From Candidatus Falkowbacteria bacterium CG10_big_fil_rev_8_21_14_0_10_43_10 (GTDB lineage: Bacteria > Patescibacteriota > Patescibacteriia > Patescibacteriales > XYC2-FULL-47-12), in NCBI GenBank assembly GCA_002773655.1, contig PFAR01000005.1, forward strand, positions 1,562-17,053: a stretch of DNA of 15,492 nucleotides. The letters are read 5' to 3'. The notes under the pieces were generated by a model. That model searched no databases and had not been told where the DNA came from. It saw only the letters and a program-made list of their open reading frames with translations. The translations under genes and the position numbers were made by a program. Of the stretch, positions 6,149 through 12,233 are shown one piece after another. Position 1 is the stretch's first letter, and the number at the start of each line of letters is the position of its first letter.

Positions 6149-7069
6149 ATGACGTCAAACAACACCGCCAAATTTACCTTTTTGTACCTATTGTCGCTGA
6201 TCGCGCTGGGATTCTTTGCGATTTCCGCCGGCAATATTTTATTCCAGCTTATTAATAAAAACATCGCCGATATTGTGGAGTCTTATAATATGCTCTATAA
6301 TATTCAGGCTTTGCGCTTTGCGATTTCCGCCATTATCGTTTCGGCGCCGATTTATTTCGTAACCGTCTGGCAGATCAATAAAAATTTAGCCAATGGCCTG
6401 CTGGAAAAAGATTCCGGCATCCGCAAATGGCTGACTTATTTAATATTATTGGTTTCCGCTTTAGTGATAATAGGGGATTTAATCGCCGTAATTTATAATT
6501 TTTTAAACGGCGAATTAAGTTTAAAGTTTAGCTTAAAAACCTTAACAATCTTGGCGATTGCCGGAGTTGTTTTTTCTTATTATTTTTATGATATGAAACG
6601 CGAAAAAATAGAACAAGACAAAGTAGTAAATTATTATTTTTACCTAACAGCGGTTCTGGCAATAATAATTTTTATTTCCGGCATCTTTTTTGTTGAATCC
6701 CCGGCCGAGGCGCGGCAAAAGCGGTTGGACAATGAGGTTGTCAACGCTTTGAACGCCGTAGAAAGCGCCATTCAGGAATATTATATGACAGAAGAAAAGC
6801 TTCCCGAGAATCTGGATGTTTTAATTGAGGATATAGATTATATACAGGGGAAAGATTTGCAGAATGTTGTTACTAAGAAGGAGTTTGAATATAAAATAAC
6901 TAGTGAAAGAGAATATGAGCTTTGCACTGAATTTTTAAGATCAAATATGGAAGACAAGGATAATTACAGTTATGGCTATTTGGAGGGCAGGTACAGGCAC
7001 GAAGCCGGATATGATTGTTTAAAAAAGAAAGTTAACGACGATACCGTAAAGCCGATGATGGTGAGATAA
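6149..7069 (+). CDS. DUF5671-like membrane protein with a C-terminal soluble domain
   Basis: A 306-residue integral membrane protein. Five hydrophobic segments are visible at about residues 10-36, 55-75, 94-118, 129-147 and 162-183. The first four and their spacing resemble the DUF5671 family common in candidate-phyla genomes. After the last helix, residues 185-306 form a charged soluble region. Its beginning (ALNAVESAIQEYYMTEEKLPENLD) recalls the helix-then-loop pattern of type II/IV pseudopilin globular domains, but it lacks a prepilin N-terminus. Function is unknown; a cell-envelope sensor or assembly role is only inference. The ATG at 6149 follows an extended -10 promoter and an AT-rich leader. 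No downstream partner gene is near, and a long spacer with an opposing terminator follows. Confidence 0.75.
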   Translation: MTSNNTAKFTFLYLLSLIALGFFAISAGNILFQLINKNIADIVESYNMLYNIQALRFAISAIIVSAPIYFVTVWQINKNLANGLLEKDSGIRKWLTYLILLVSALVIIGDLIAVIYNFLNGELSLKFSLKTLTILAIAGVVFSYYFYDMKREKIEQDKVVNYYFYLTAVLAIIIFISGIFFVESPAEARQKRLDNEVVNALNAVESAIQEYYMTEEKLPENLDVLIEDIDYIQGKDLQNVVTKKEFEYKITSEREYELCTEFLRSNMEDKDNYSYGYLEGRYRHEAGYDCLKKKVNDDTVKPMMVR

Positions 7070-7120
7070 GAGACAGTTTTAACCGATAGTGTTAAATGAA
7101 AAGTCTATAATGAAATAGTT

Positions 7121-7164
7121 TAAAATAAAAAATCGGCGGTTGAATAGACATCATTCAACCGCCG
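7121..7164 (-). terminator. Intrinsic terminator reading on the minus strand
   Basis: Perfect 12-bp stem (7134-7145 CGGCGGTTGAAT with 7153-7164 ATTCAACCGCCG) and a seven-base loop. On the minus strand it is followed at once by ATTTTTTATTTTA (7133 down to 7121). On the + strand no T run follows. It therefore ends a transcript coming from the right, although no sizeable minus-strand gene is present there. Confidence 0.75.
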
Positions 7165-7261
7165 TGGTTTATGTCGCTTCACAAATCGGGTATCGTGTGC
7201 GACTCCGACCGCTTTTGTTGTTGTGAATGTGAATGAAAAGGGGTGCTGGAAGTTTTTAAAT

Positions 7262-7280
7262 AAGTAGATATTATCTACTT
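7262..7280. repeat. 19-base perfect palindrome
   Basis: AAGTAGATA and TATCTACTT are perfect inverted arms around a single central base. The site lies in the minus-strand candidate RNA and overlaps the end of the mini-ORF. It could be a protein-binding operator or an RNA hairpin. Confidence 0.55.
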
Positions 7281-7318
7281 AAATTCTTTCTTCCCGGGCC
7301 GTGAACCCGACCCTTCAC
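7271..7318 (-). CDS. Possible 15-residue mini-ORF with a strong Shine-Dalgarno
   Basis: GTG (7318-7316) to TAA (7273-7271) encodes a very basic 15-residue peptide, (M)KGRVHGPGRKNLSR. A full AAGGAGG (7332-7326) ends seven bases before the GTG. This is the best ribosome-binding site in the window, which otherwise shows almost none. It may be a leader peptide or simply a purine-rich RNA motif. No homologue is known to me. Confidence 0.22.
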   Translation of the reverse strand: MKGRVHGPGRKNLSR

Positions 7319-7491
7319 TGGGCTTCCTCCTTTTTAATACTTGCGGGTGCGATTTTTCCCCTCCAAACAACAGGGGGGGGCGAAAAGAACCAATAACCAA
7401 TTTTATGTTAACAAATAATAATAATAATAATTACAAGGGGGTGGTGTAACGGATTGGGGATATTCAAAAAGAGTGATTTTCTGGCTATATT

Positions 7492-7520
7492 TTGCGGACA
7501 AGAGAGAAATGGGGTATAAT
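7492..7520 (+). promoter_or_regulatory. Sigma70-type promoter for the YbaK-family gene
   Basis: TTGCGG (7492-7497), 17-base spacer, TATAAT (7515-7520). The -10 is consensus and the -35 is a fair match. Transcription near 7527 would give an untranslated leader of about 130 bases before the ATG at 7657. Confidence 0.7.
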
Positions 7521-7531
7521 ATAGATATAAC

Positions 7532-7609
7532 TACAAATTACAAATTTTTGCCTGCCGGCAGGTTTTACAAATATACTAATTACAAATGAAAATTATTTGT
7601 ATATTTGTA
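7532..7609. repeat. Repeat-rich leader: TACAAAT x2, 12-base palindrome, inverted repeat
   Basis: TACAAAT is tandemly doubled at 7532-7545. CCTGCCGGCAGG at 7551-7562 is a perfect palindrome. TACAAATATAC (7566-7576) and GTATATTTGTA (7599-7609) are perfect 11-base arms that could form a hairpin in the mRNA leader. None has a known ligand-binding signature. Confidence 0.6.
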
Positions 7610-7656
7610 CGTGATTAGTAATTGGTAGGAAAATTTAATTTATTTAAAATAACCAT

Positions 7657-8259
7657 ATGCCTGAAAATAACAAAAAATTGCCACAAAAAGTCATTGATTA
7701 TTTAACGAAAGCTGGAGTGCCGCACAATATTATTGAGCATAAAACCGTTTATACCGCCTACGACGCGGCCATGACTATGGGGAAAAAATTAGAAGAAATC
7801 GCCAAATCATTGGTGGTAAAGGCGGATAAGGATTATTTTTTGGTTATTTTGCCCGCCAACAAGAGCCTAGATTTGGAAAAAGTAAAGAAAAATATCTCTA
7901 AATTGCGGCAGAAAGACGTAAAAATGTTAAAGATTCCCGGAGAAAAAATTATGAAAGAAGCCTTAAAACTCAAGGATGAAACAGTAAGCGCGTTCGGCCA
8001 ACTGCACAAACTGCCGGTAATAATGGACAAAGCGCTGACAAAGGCAAAAAAAGCGATATTTTCTTCGGGCGGAGTCAACCATTCAATAGAGATGGAGATT
8101 AAAGATTTTTTAAATTTGGAAAAAGCGAGCGAGGGGAGTTTTTCGGTCGCTAAGAAAATTAAGAAGTCTGCTAAAAATAAATCTGTGATAAAGAAAAAGA
8201 ACGGGGCGAAGAAGGGGTGGACAGTGAACAGTGAAAAAGTTATAAGCCGTAAGCCGTAA
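7657..8259 (+). CDS. YbaK/EbsC-type aminoacyl-tRNA deacylase domain protein
   Basis: A 200-residue protein. Residues ~10-155 match the YbaK/aminoacyl-tRNA-synthetase-associated domain (PF04073). Family members hydrolyse mischarged tRNAs in trans. Visible landmarks are the opening VIDYLTKAGVPHNIIEHKTV, EEIAKSLVVKAD with the conserved lysine, the hydrophobic strand DYFLVILPANKSLDL, and the late SSGGVNHSIEM near the substrate pocket. Residues ~160-200 are a Lys-rich tail. The last ~13 residues are encoded by tandem 7-mer repeat DNA (8221-8260), so the natural C-terminus was probably altered by the repeat. The substrate (mischarged Pro, Ala or other) cannot be assigned. It has its own promoter at 7492-7520. 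Confidence 0.85.
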   Translation: MPENNKKLPQKVIDYLTKAGVPHNIIEHKTVYTAYDAAMTMGKKLEEIAKSLVVKADKDYFLVILPANKSLDLEKVKKNISKLRQKDVKMLKIPGEKIMKEALKLKDETVSAFGQLHKLPVIMDKALTKAKKAIFSSGGVNHSIEMEIKDFLNLEKASEGSFSVAKKIKKSAKNKSVIKKKNGAKKGWTVNSEKVISRKP

Positions 8260-8290
8260 GACTTAAAACTTATTACTTACGACTTATGGC
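8221..8290. repeat. 7-nt tandem repeats and inverted repeat at the ybaK-type/scpA junction
   Basis: ACAGTGA occurs twice at 8221-8234 and AAGCCGT twice plus AAG at 8244-8260, both inside the coding region. The complementary arm CTTACGACTTATGGC lies at 8275-8289 and pairs with GCCGTAAGCCGTAAG (8246-8260) with two wobble-type mismatches. The hairpin therefore spans the stop codon and ends seven bases before the scpA ATG. Confidence 0.75.
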
Positions 8291-8296
8291 TGAATT

Positions 8297-8998
8297 ATGG
8301 ACATAAAACTTCAACAATTCAACGGCCCGCTGGATTTATTAGTGCAGATGATTGACGAGGAGAAGCTGGACATTACGGAAGTGAGCCTGGCGAATATCGC
8401 GGACCAGTTTATTGATTACATAAAAAATAAAGCGGATATTGACCCGGAGGAGATGGCGGATTTTTTAGTGGTGGCGGCGCGGCTGTTGCTGATAAAATCA
8501 AAAACACTGCTGCCTTATTTAATCAGGGGAGAAGAAGAGGAAGAAATCCATAATTTTGAAAAACAGCTGAAGATTTACAAAGATTTTTTGGAAGCCTCGC
8601 AAAAAATTGAAAGCATGCTCGCGGAAAGGAATTTTATGTTCGGCCGCGAATTCAATAAGAATTTATTAACTGATGAAGCGGTATTTTATCCGCCTCAAAA
8701 CGTTAATCAAAAAGTTTTACGGCAAGTGTTTGAGGAAATGGCTGCCAGATTAAAACAGGCGGAACAGCTGGAGGAAGATTCAATTATTAAGGCGATCAGC
8801 ATTGAAGAAAAAATGTCAAAGATTCAGTTATTGCTTAGAAAGCTGAACAGTTTTGATTTTAAGGGATTATTGGACCGGCAGGCGACTAAAATTGACGTGA
8901 TAGTGAGTTTTTTAGCGATGCTTGAGCTAATTAAACAGCGGGCTGTGATAGTAGAACAGAAAGAGCTGTTTATGGATATTACTATTTTAAAAATATAA
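8297..8998 (+). CDS. scpA: Segregation and condensation protein A
   Basis: A 233-residue kleisin subunit that, with ScpB and SMC, forms the bacterial condensin complex acting on chromosome organisation. The N-terminal signature FNGPLDLLVQMIDEEKLDI and the following ADQFIDYI and ADFLVVAARLLLIKSKTLLP (residues ~55-74) are typical of the SMC-neck-binding helical domain. The centre is charged and variable. The C-terminal winged helix is represented by the last ~70 residues, including SFLAMLELIKQRAV. The length is usual. The start at ATG 8297 matches the family N-terminus; no Shine-Dalgarno is visible. scpB follows after a 116-base hairpin spacer. No smc gene is in the window. Confidence 0.96.
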   Translation: MDIKLQQFNGPLDLLVQMIDEEKLDITEVSLANIADQFIDYIKNKADIDPEEMADFLVVAARLLLIKSKTLLPYLIRGEEEEEIHNFEKQLKIYKDFLEASQKIESMLAERNFMFGREFNKNLLTDEAVFYPPQNVNQKVLRQVFEEMAARLKQAEQLEEDSIIKAISIEEKMSKIQLLLRKLNSFDFKGLLDRQATKIDVIVSFLAMLELIKQRAVIVEQKELFMDITILKI

Positions 8999-9000
8999 AT

Positions 9001-9107
9001 TATAATTCAAATCTACAAATTAAATTCAAATACTACAAATAAATTTTATTCAAATTTGATTTGTAGTATTTGTAGTATTTGAATTTAATTTGTAGATTTG
9101 GATTATA
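9001..9107. repeat. Long perfect-pairing inverted repeat between scpA and scpB
   Basis: Arms of 41 bases (9001-9041 and 9067-9107) pair with one T-G wobble around a 25-base loop. The arms are made of ACAAAT/ATTTGT words, and GTAGTATTT is tandemly repeated at 9063-9080. The right arm ends seven bases before the scpB ATG at 9115. A transcript would fold into a very stable hairpin between the two condensin genes. Confidence 0.9.
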
Positions 9108-9114
9108 TTATTAT

Positions 9115-9663
9115 ATGTCTAATTTAAAACAACAAATTGAGTCTTTGCTTTTTATATCAGGGAAGCCTTTAACGCCAAACAAAATAGGGGAATTGGTCGG
9201 CGAAAAAGCAAGTGCGAAAGATATTAATAACGCCATTGATGAATTAATTAAGGATTATAAGGAGCGCGCGGGCGGTACGCGGATAATTAAAAGCCCGGGT
9301 CAGGCGCAGATGGTTACCAGTAGTGATAACTCAGAGGTAATACAGAATTTTATTAAAGATGAAACTACCGGCGAGCTGACCAAGCCCTCGATTGAGGCAT
9401 TAACGATAATCGCTTACCGCGGGCCAATAGCGAAATGGGAGCTGGAACGCATCAGAGGAATTAATTGTTCGCTGATTCTCCGCAATTTAATGCTGCGCGG
9501 CCTGGTGGAAGAAAAAAAGGACAGCCGCAAGAAGGAAATATATTACAGCGTGACTTTGAATTTTTTAAAGCATTTGGGGGTGCCCGAAGTTAAGGATTTG
9601 CCGGATTATGAAAAATTAAGGAATAATGAAGACATTAAGACTTTTTTAAGAGGAGAAGTATAA
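9115..9663 (+). CDS. scpB: Segregation and condensation protein B
   Basis: A 182-residue partner of ScpA in the SMC condensin complex, made of two winged-helix domains. The N-terminus LKQQIESLLFISGKPLT and the central LTKPSIEALTIIAYRGPIAKWELERIRGINC (residues ~86-116) are strong family markers, the latter being the second winged helix. LRGLVEEKKD follows as its wing. I chose ATG 9115 over a TTG start at 9079 because the extra residues would be encoded by the repeat arm and do not match the family. No ribosome-binding site precedes the ATG, since the 41-bp hairpin ends only seven bases away. The gene is followed by a 64-bp inverted-repeat element. Confidence 0.95.
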   Translation: MSNLKQQIESLLFISGKPLTPNKIGELVGEKASAKDINNAIDELIKDYKERAGGTRIIKSPGQAQMVTSSDNSEVIQNFIKDETTGELTKPSIEALTIIAYRGPIAKWELERIRGINCSLILRNLMLRGLVEEKKDSRKKEIYYSVTLNFLKHLGVPEVKDLPDYEKLRNNEDIKTFLRGEV

Positions 9664-9672
9664 TTATTAAGT

Positions 9673-9736
9673 TGTCATTCCCGCGAAAGCGGGAATCTCG
9701 TACAGGTTTCAGATTTCCGCTTTCGCGGGAATGACA
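9673..9736. repeat. 64-bp inverted-repeat element, copy 1
   Basis: 25-base arms 9673-9697 and 9712-9736, beginning TGTCATTCCCGCGAAAGCGG, with one mismatch and a 14-base spacer. Similar ATTCCCGC...GCGGGAAT hairpins are known as interspersed repeats in other bacteria (for example the dRS3 units of Neisseria). It lies between scpB and the carboxypeptidase gene and ends eight bases before that gene's ATG. Confidence 0.92.
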
Positions 9737-9744
9737 CAATATAG

Positions 9745-10743
9745 ATGTTGATAATACCAGCAGTCATTATAATAATAGCCTTATCTATTTTGCAAATAAA
9801 TCCTCTTACAGCAGTAAGAGATAATTTTATAACTCCTGACTCGCAGGCGGTTGTTTTAGGGGAGCAAAACAACGAAGGAATAGTAATGGGCGTAAGCGAA
9901 GCGGCGGACGGCGCGTTGCCGGTGCAAAGTACAGCAATTCTGCCGGCCAGCGGCGAAAAGGATATAACGCCCTTTAAAAAGGGAGTGCACATGGCAGAGC
10001 CGGAAATATCCGCCAGCTCGGCCATAGTAATCGACGCGGCCAGCCAGAAAGTCCTAATGGAAAAAAATGCCGATGGACCGTCGTCAATCGCCAGCATCAC
10101 TAAATTGATAACGGCCCTGGTCGCCTTGGATCATCAGCCTGATTTTGCCGGCGAATATACGATGAGGGAAGAGGATCGGCGGGATGGCGGACGGATAAAC
10201 TTATTTTGGGGGGACAAAATCAGCATTGAAGACCTGTTTAACGCGAGCTTGGTCGGTTCCGATAATACGGCGACTATCGCGCTGGTGCATGCGCTCGGTT
10301 TCAGCGAGCCGGAGTTTGTGGCGAAGATGAACGAAAAGGCAGGAGAATTAGGTTTAAAAAACACAAATTTTGTTGACCCGATAGGTTTAAGTTCCAATAA
10401 TAAGTCCACCGCCCGCGAAGTAGCTAAAATAATAGAGGCGGCTTTGGCGCGGGAAAAAATCCAGCAGACAGTCATACAAAATAAATATATTTTAAAAACA
10501 AAACAGGGGAAGGCAAGAACAATAGAAAGCACGGATATTTTGTTAAACAAAAAGAACGGATATGAAATTTTAGGCGGCAAGACCGGCTACTTAGGCAGCG
10601 CCGGCTTCTGCTTTGCCGGCAAGTTCAAAGAATACGAGCAAGAGATAATTTCAGTTGTTTTAGGCAGTGAAGGAGTGGATTTAAGGTTCAGCGAAACGGA
10701 CGAACTCGTAAGATGGGCTTATGAGAATTATGTCTGGCCATGA
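9745..10743 (+). CDS. Serine-type D-Ala-D-Ala carboxypeptidase (peptidase S11)
   Basis: A 332-residue penicillin-binding-protein-type enzyme that trims the terminal D-Ala from peptidoglycan stem peptides outside the membrane. Residues 3-17 are a hydrophobic N-terminal anchor or uncleaved signal. About 60 low-complexity residues then link to the catalytic domain (~90-330). The three active-site motifs are present: SITK with the nucleophile S117 and K120, S171-D172-N173, and K278-T279-G280. The C-terminal beta domain of classical PBP5 is absent, as in many short S11 enzymes. The stop is TGA. The gene sits precisely between two copies of a 64-bp inverted-repeat element, eight bases after the first and four bases before the second, so it lacks an obvious ribosome-binding site. 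Confidence 0.94.
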   Translation: MLIIPAVIIIIALSILQINPLTAVRDNFITPDSQAVVLGEQNNEGIVMGVSEAADGALPVQSTAILPASGEKDITPFKKGVHMAEPEISASSAIVIDAASQKVLMEKNADGPSSIASITKLITALVALDHQPDFAGEYTMREEDRRDGGRINLFWGDKISIEDLFNASLVGSDNTATIALVHALGFSEPEFVAKMNEKAGELGLKNTNFVDPIGLSSNNKSTAREVAKIIEAALAREKIQQTVIQNKYILKTKQGKARTIESTDILLNKKNGYEILGGKTGYLGSAGFCFAGKFKEYEQEIISVVLGSEGVDLRFSETDELVRWAYENYVWP

Positions 10744-10747
10744 TTTA

Positions 10748-10811
10748 TGTCATTCCCGCGAAAGCGGGAATCCCTTACTATTTTTAGATTCCCGCTTTCG
10801 CGGGAATGACA
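10748..10811. repeat. 64-bp inverted-repeat element, copy 2
   Basis: 25-base arms 10748-10772 and 10787-10811 are perfectly complementary, with a 14-base spacer whose sequence differs from that of copy 1. It starts four bases after the carboxypeptidase stop and ends one base before the next ATG (10813). Confidence 0.93.
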
Positions 10812-10812
10812 G

Positions 10813-11307
10813 ATGCACATGATTAACTATTTGGAAATATTCAAAAACATTCCGCCGCAAATAGCAACGATGCTGATCGCCATGATTCCCATAGCGGAAA
10901 ACAGAGTATCAATCCCAGTCGCTTTAGGGGCGTATCAGATGTCGGTTTTCTCGGCTATTTTTTGGTCGGCATTAGGCAGTATTTTAGCCGCCGCCTTAGT
11001 TATTTTTTTGCTGGAAAAAGCGCGGCGGATAGCGGTAAAGAGGTTAAGTTGGGCTGATAAGTTTTTTACCTGGCTTTATACTAGGACCGAGCGCAAGTTC
11101 GCTAAAAAATACGAATATTTGGGCGCTTTGGCCTTAACATTATTTGTGGCAATTCCTTTGCCGATGACCGGAGCCTGGACTGGAAGCCTGGCAGCGGTAG
11201 TTATTGGCATTAAGCCGCTGCGCGCGTTGCTTTTTGTCAGTATCGGAGTTATACTTTCAGCAGTTATAGTAGCCTTAGTTAGCTTGGGAGTAATTAATTT
11301 AACATAA
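10813..11307 (+). CDS. Small multidrug-export family membrane protein (COG2426/PF06695-like)
   Basis: A 164-residue integral membrane protein. Hydrophobic segments lie at about residues 17-40, 45-66, 102-130 and 137-160. The conserved charged motif of the family is visible as IPIAENRVSIPVALG (~25-39), and FVAIPLPMTGAWTGSLAA (~114-131) is the diagnostic PLPxTGAWTG loop. A basic stretch between (~67-98) is likely cytoplasmic. The family is called small multidrug export protein on thin evidence; its transported substrate is unknown. The start could be ATG 10813 or ATG 10819. The 64-bp hairpin element ends at 10811, so neither has a ribosome-binding site. The following spacer (11308-11410) is AT-rich and repeat-like. 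Confidence 0.82.
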   Translation: MHMINYLEIFKNIPPQIATMLIAMIPIAENRVSIPVALGAYQMSVFSAIFWSALGSILAAALVIFLLEKARRIAVKRLSWADKFFTWLYTRTERKFAKKYEYLGALALTLFVAIPLPMTGAWTGSLAAVVIGIKPLRALLFVSIGVILSAVIVALVSLGVINLT

Positions 11308-11410
11308 TGCGAAATTACAAATTAAGAATGCGAACCTGCTAACATGCAAATAATAAATCAATTCGCGAGTTCGTAGGTTTACATAGAATTTGCAAGTTTG
11401 TATAAAATAT
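11308..11410. repeat. AT-rich degenerate repeat spacer before tpiA
   Basis: Words such as GCGAACCTGC, ACATGCAAAT, GAGTTCGTAGG and AATTTGCAAG recur in both orientations, giving only weak inverted pairing. TATAAA (11401-11406) lies four bases before the tpiA ATG. It may be part of the repeat or a -10 element for a nearly leaderless message. No gene is seen. Confidence 0.45.
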
Positions 11411-12184
11411 ATGAATAAAATTATCATCGCCAACTGGAAGATGAGGCTGGGTATTAAAGAAAGTGTAAAATTAGCCGAGCAATACGCACAGCGGTTTAAA
11501 GATGCCGCCAGGTCAGCCGACTTGGCGAGCCGGAAAGTGGTTATTTGCCCGTCAGAAATCTCTTTAACCAAAGTAAGAGAGGCCGTTAAGGATTCGCCGG
11601 TTAAATTAGGCGCGCAGAATGTTTTTTGGGAGGAGATCGGGTCTTACACCGGTGAAATATCGATTAAAACGCTGGAAGAAGCCGGCTGTGAATATGTTAT
11701 TATCGGCCATAGCGAGCGCCGCCAGTATCTATTGGAAAACTATGAGATGATCCATAATAAAACCAAGGAAACCTTAGACCACAGCAAAATAACTCCGATT
11801 GTCTGCGTAGGCGAGTCTATTGAAGACAGGGAGTCGGAAAAGCGCGAAAATATTATTATTAGCCAGGTACAACAGGCTTTCAGCGGGATTCAACTTCTGC
11901 CGAATCAGCAAGCAATAGTCGCCTATGAGCCGATTTGGGCGATCGGCACCGGGCAAGTCATCCGGCCGGATGACGTGGAAAACATGCACGAAATGATCCG
12001 GGCCGCGGTTGTTGATATGTTTGGAGTCGACGTAGTTAAGAGCCAAATCAGAATTATATACGGCGGAAGCGTTGATGGAAAAAACGTAAAAAAATTAGCC
12101 AGTCTAGACAACATCGATGGATTTTTAGTGGGCGGCGCTAGCTTGAAAATTAACGAATTCGCCAAAATAGCGGAGAGCCTGTAG
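11411..12184 (+). CDS. tpiA: Triosephosphate isomerase
   Basis: A 257-residue TIM-barrel enzyme that interconverts dihydroxyacetone phosphate and glyceraldehyde 3-phosphate. Active-site residues are N8 and K10 in IIANWKM, H100 in IIGHSERR, and E173 in AYEPIWAIGTG, which also contains the loop-6 hinge. The phosphate-binding GGS at 218-220 and GFLVGGASL at the end complete the barrel. ATG 11411 gives the canonical N-terminus; the in-frame ATG at 11390 would add seven residues from spacer DNA that the family lacks. The aldolase gene follows after 49 bases, making a two-gene glycolytic unit. Confidence 0.98.
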   Translation: MNKIIIANWKMRLGIKESVKLAEQYAQRFKDAARSADLASRKVVICPSEISLTKVREAVKDSPVKLGAQNVFWEEIGSYTGEISIKTLEEAGCEYVIIGHSERRQYLLENYEMIHNKTKETLDHSKITPIVCVGESIEDRESEKRENIIISQVQQAFSGIQLLPNQQAIVAYEPIWAIGTGQVIRPDDVENMHEMIRAAVVDMFGVDVVKSQIRIIYGGSVDGKNVKKLASLDNIDGFLVGGASLKINEFAKIAESL

Positions 12185-12233
12185 CAGTTCGCGCTGGATA
12201 ATTTAAAATTTCTAAAATTTAAATCTAAAATTT

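Larger units (their letters stand above)
7134..7335 (-). ncRNA. Candidate minus-strand small RNA in the 7.1-7.4 kb gap
   Basis: The 7070-7656 gap has no credible long gene on either strand. On the minus strand the following can be read in order: AAGGAGG (7332-7326), a GTGAA/TTCAC hairpin (near 7318-7301), a 19-base perfect palindrome (7262-7280), a GTCGCACA/TGTGAAGCGAC imperfect hairpin (near 7204-7174) and the strong terminator at 7164-7121. Ordered hairpins ending in a real terminator suggest a short structured RNA. I could not match it to RNase P RNA, tmRNA, SRP RNA or 6S RNA. No convincing minus-strand promoter was found, so the 5' end is unknown. A G8 run (7373-7380) and an AAT microsatellite (about 7413-7430) lie to the right. 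Confidence 0.35.

Noticed and set aside
7070..7656. RNase P RNA, tmRNA or SRP RNA in the long spacer
   Set aside because: None of the conserved core words of these RNAs was found on either strand, so only an unnamed candidate RNA is proposed.
9079..9114. TTG start giving scpB an extra N-terminus
   Set aside because: The extra residues are translated from the inverted-repeat arm and do not match the ScpB family.
9673..10811. CRISPR-like repeat pair
   Set aside because: Only two copies about 1 kb apart, each itself an inverted repeat and with a gene between them; no array and no cas genes.
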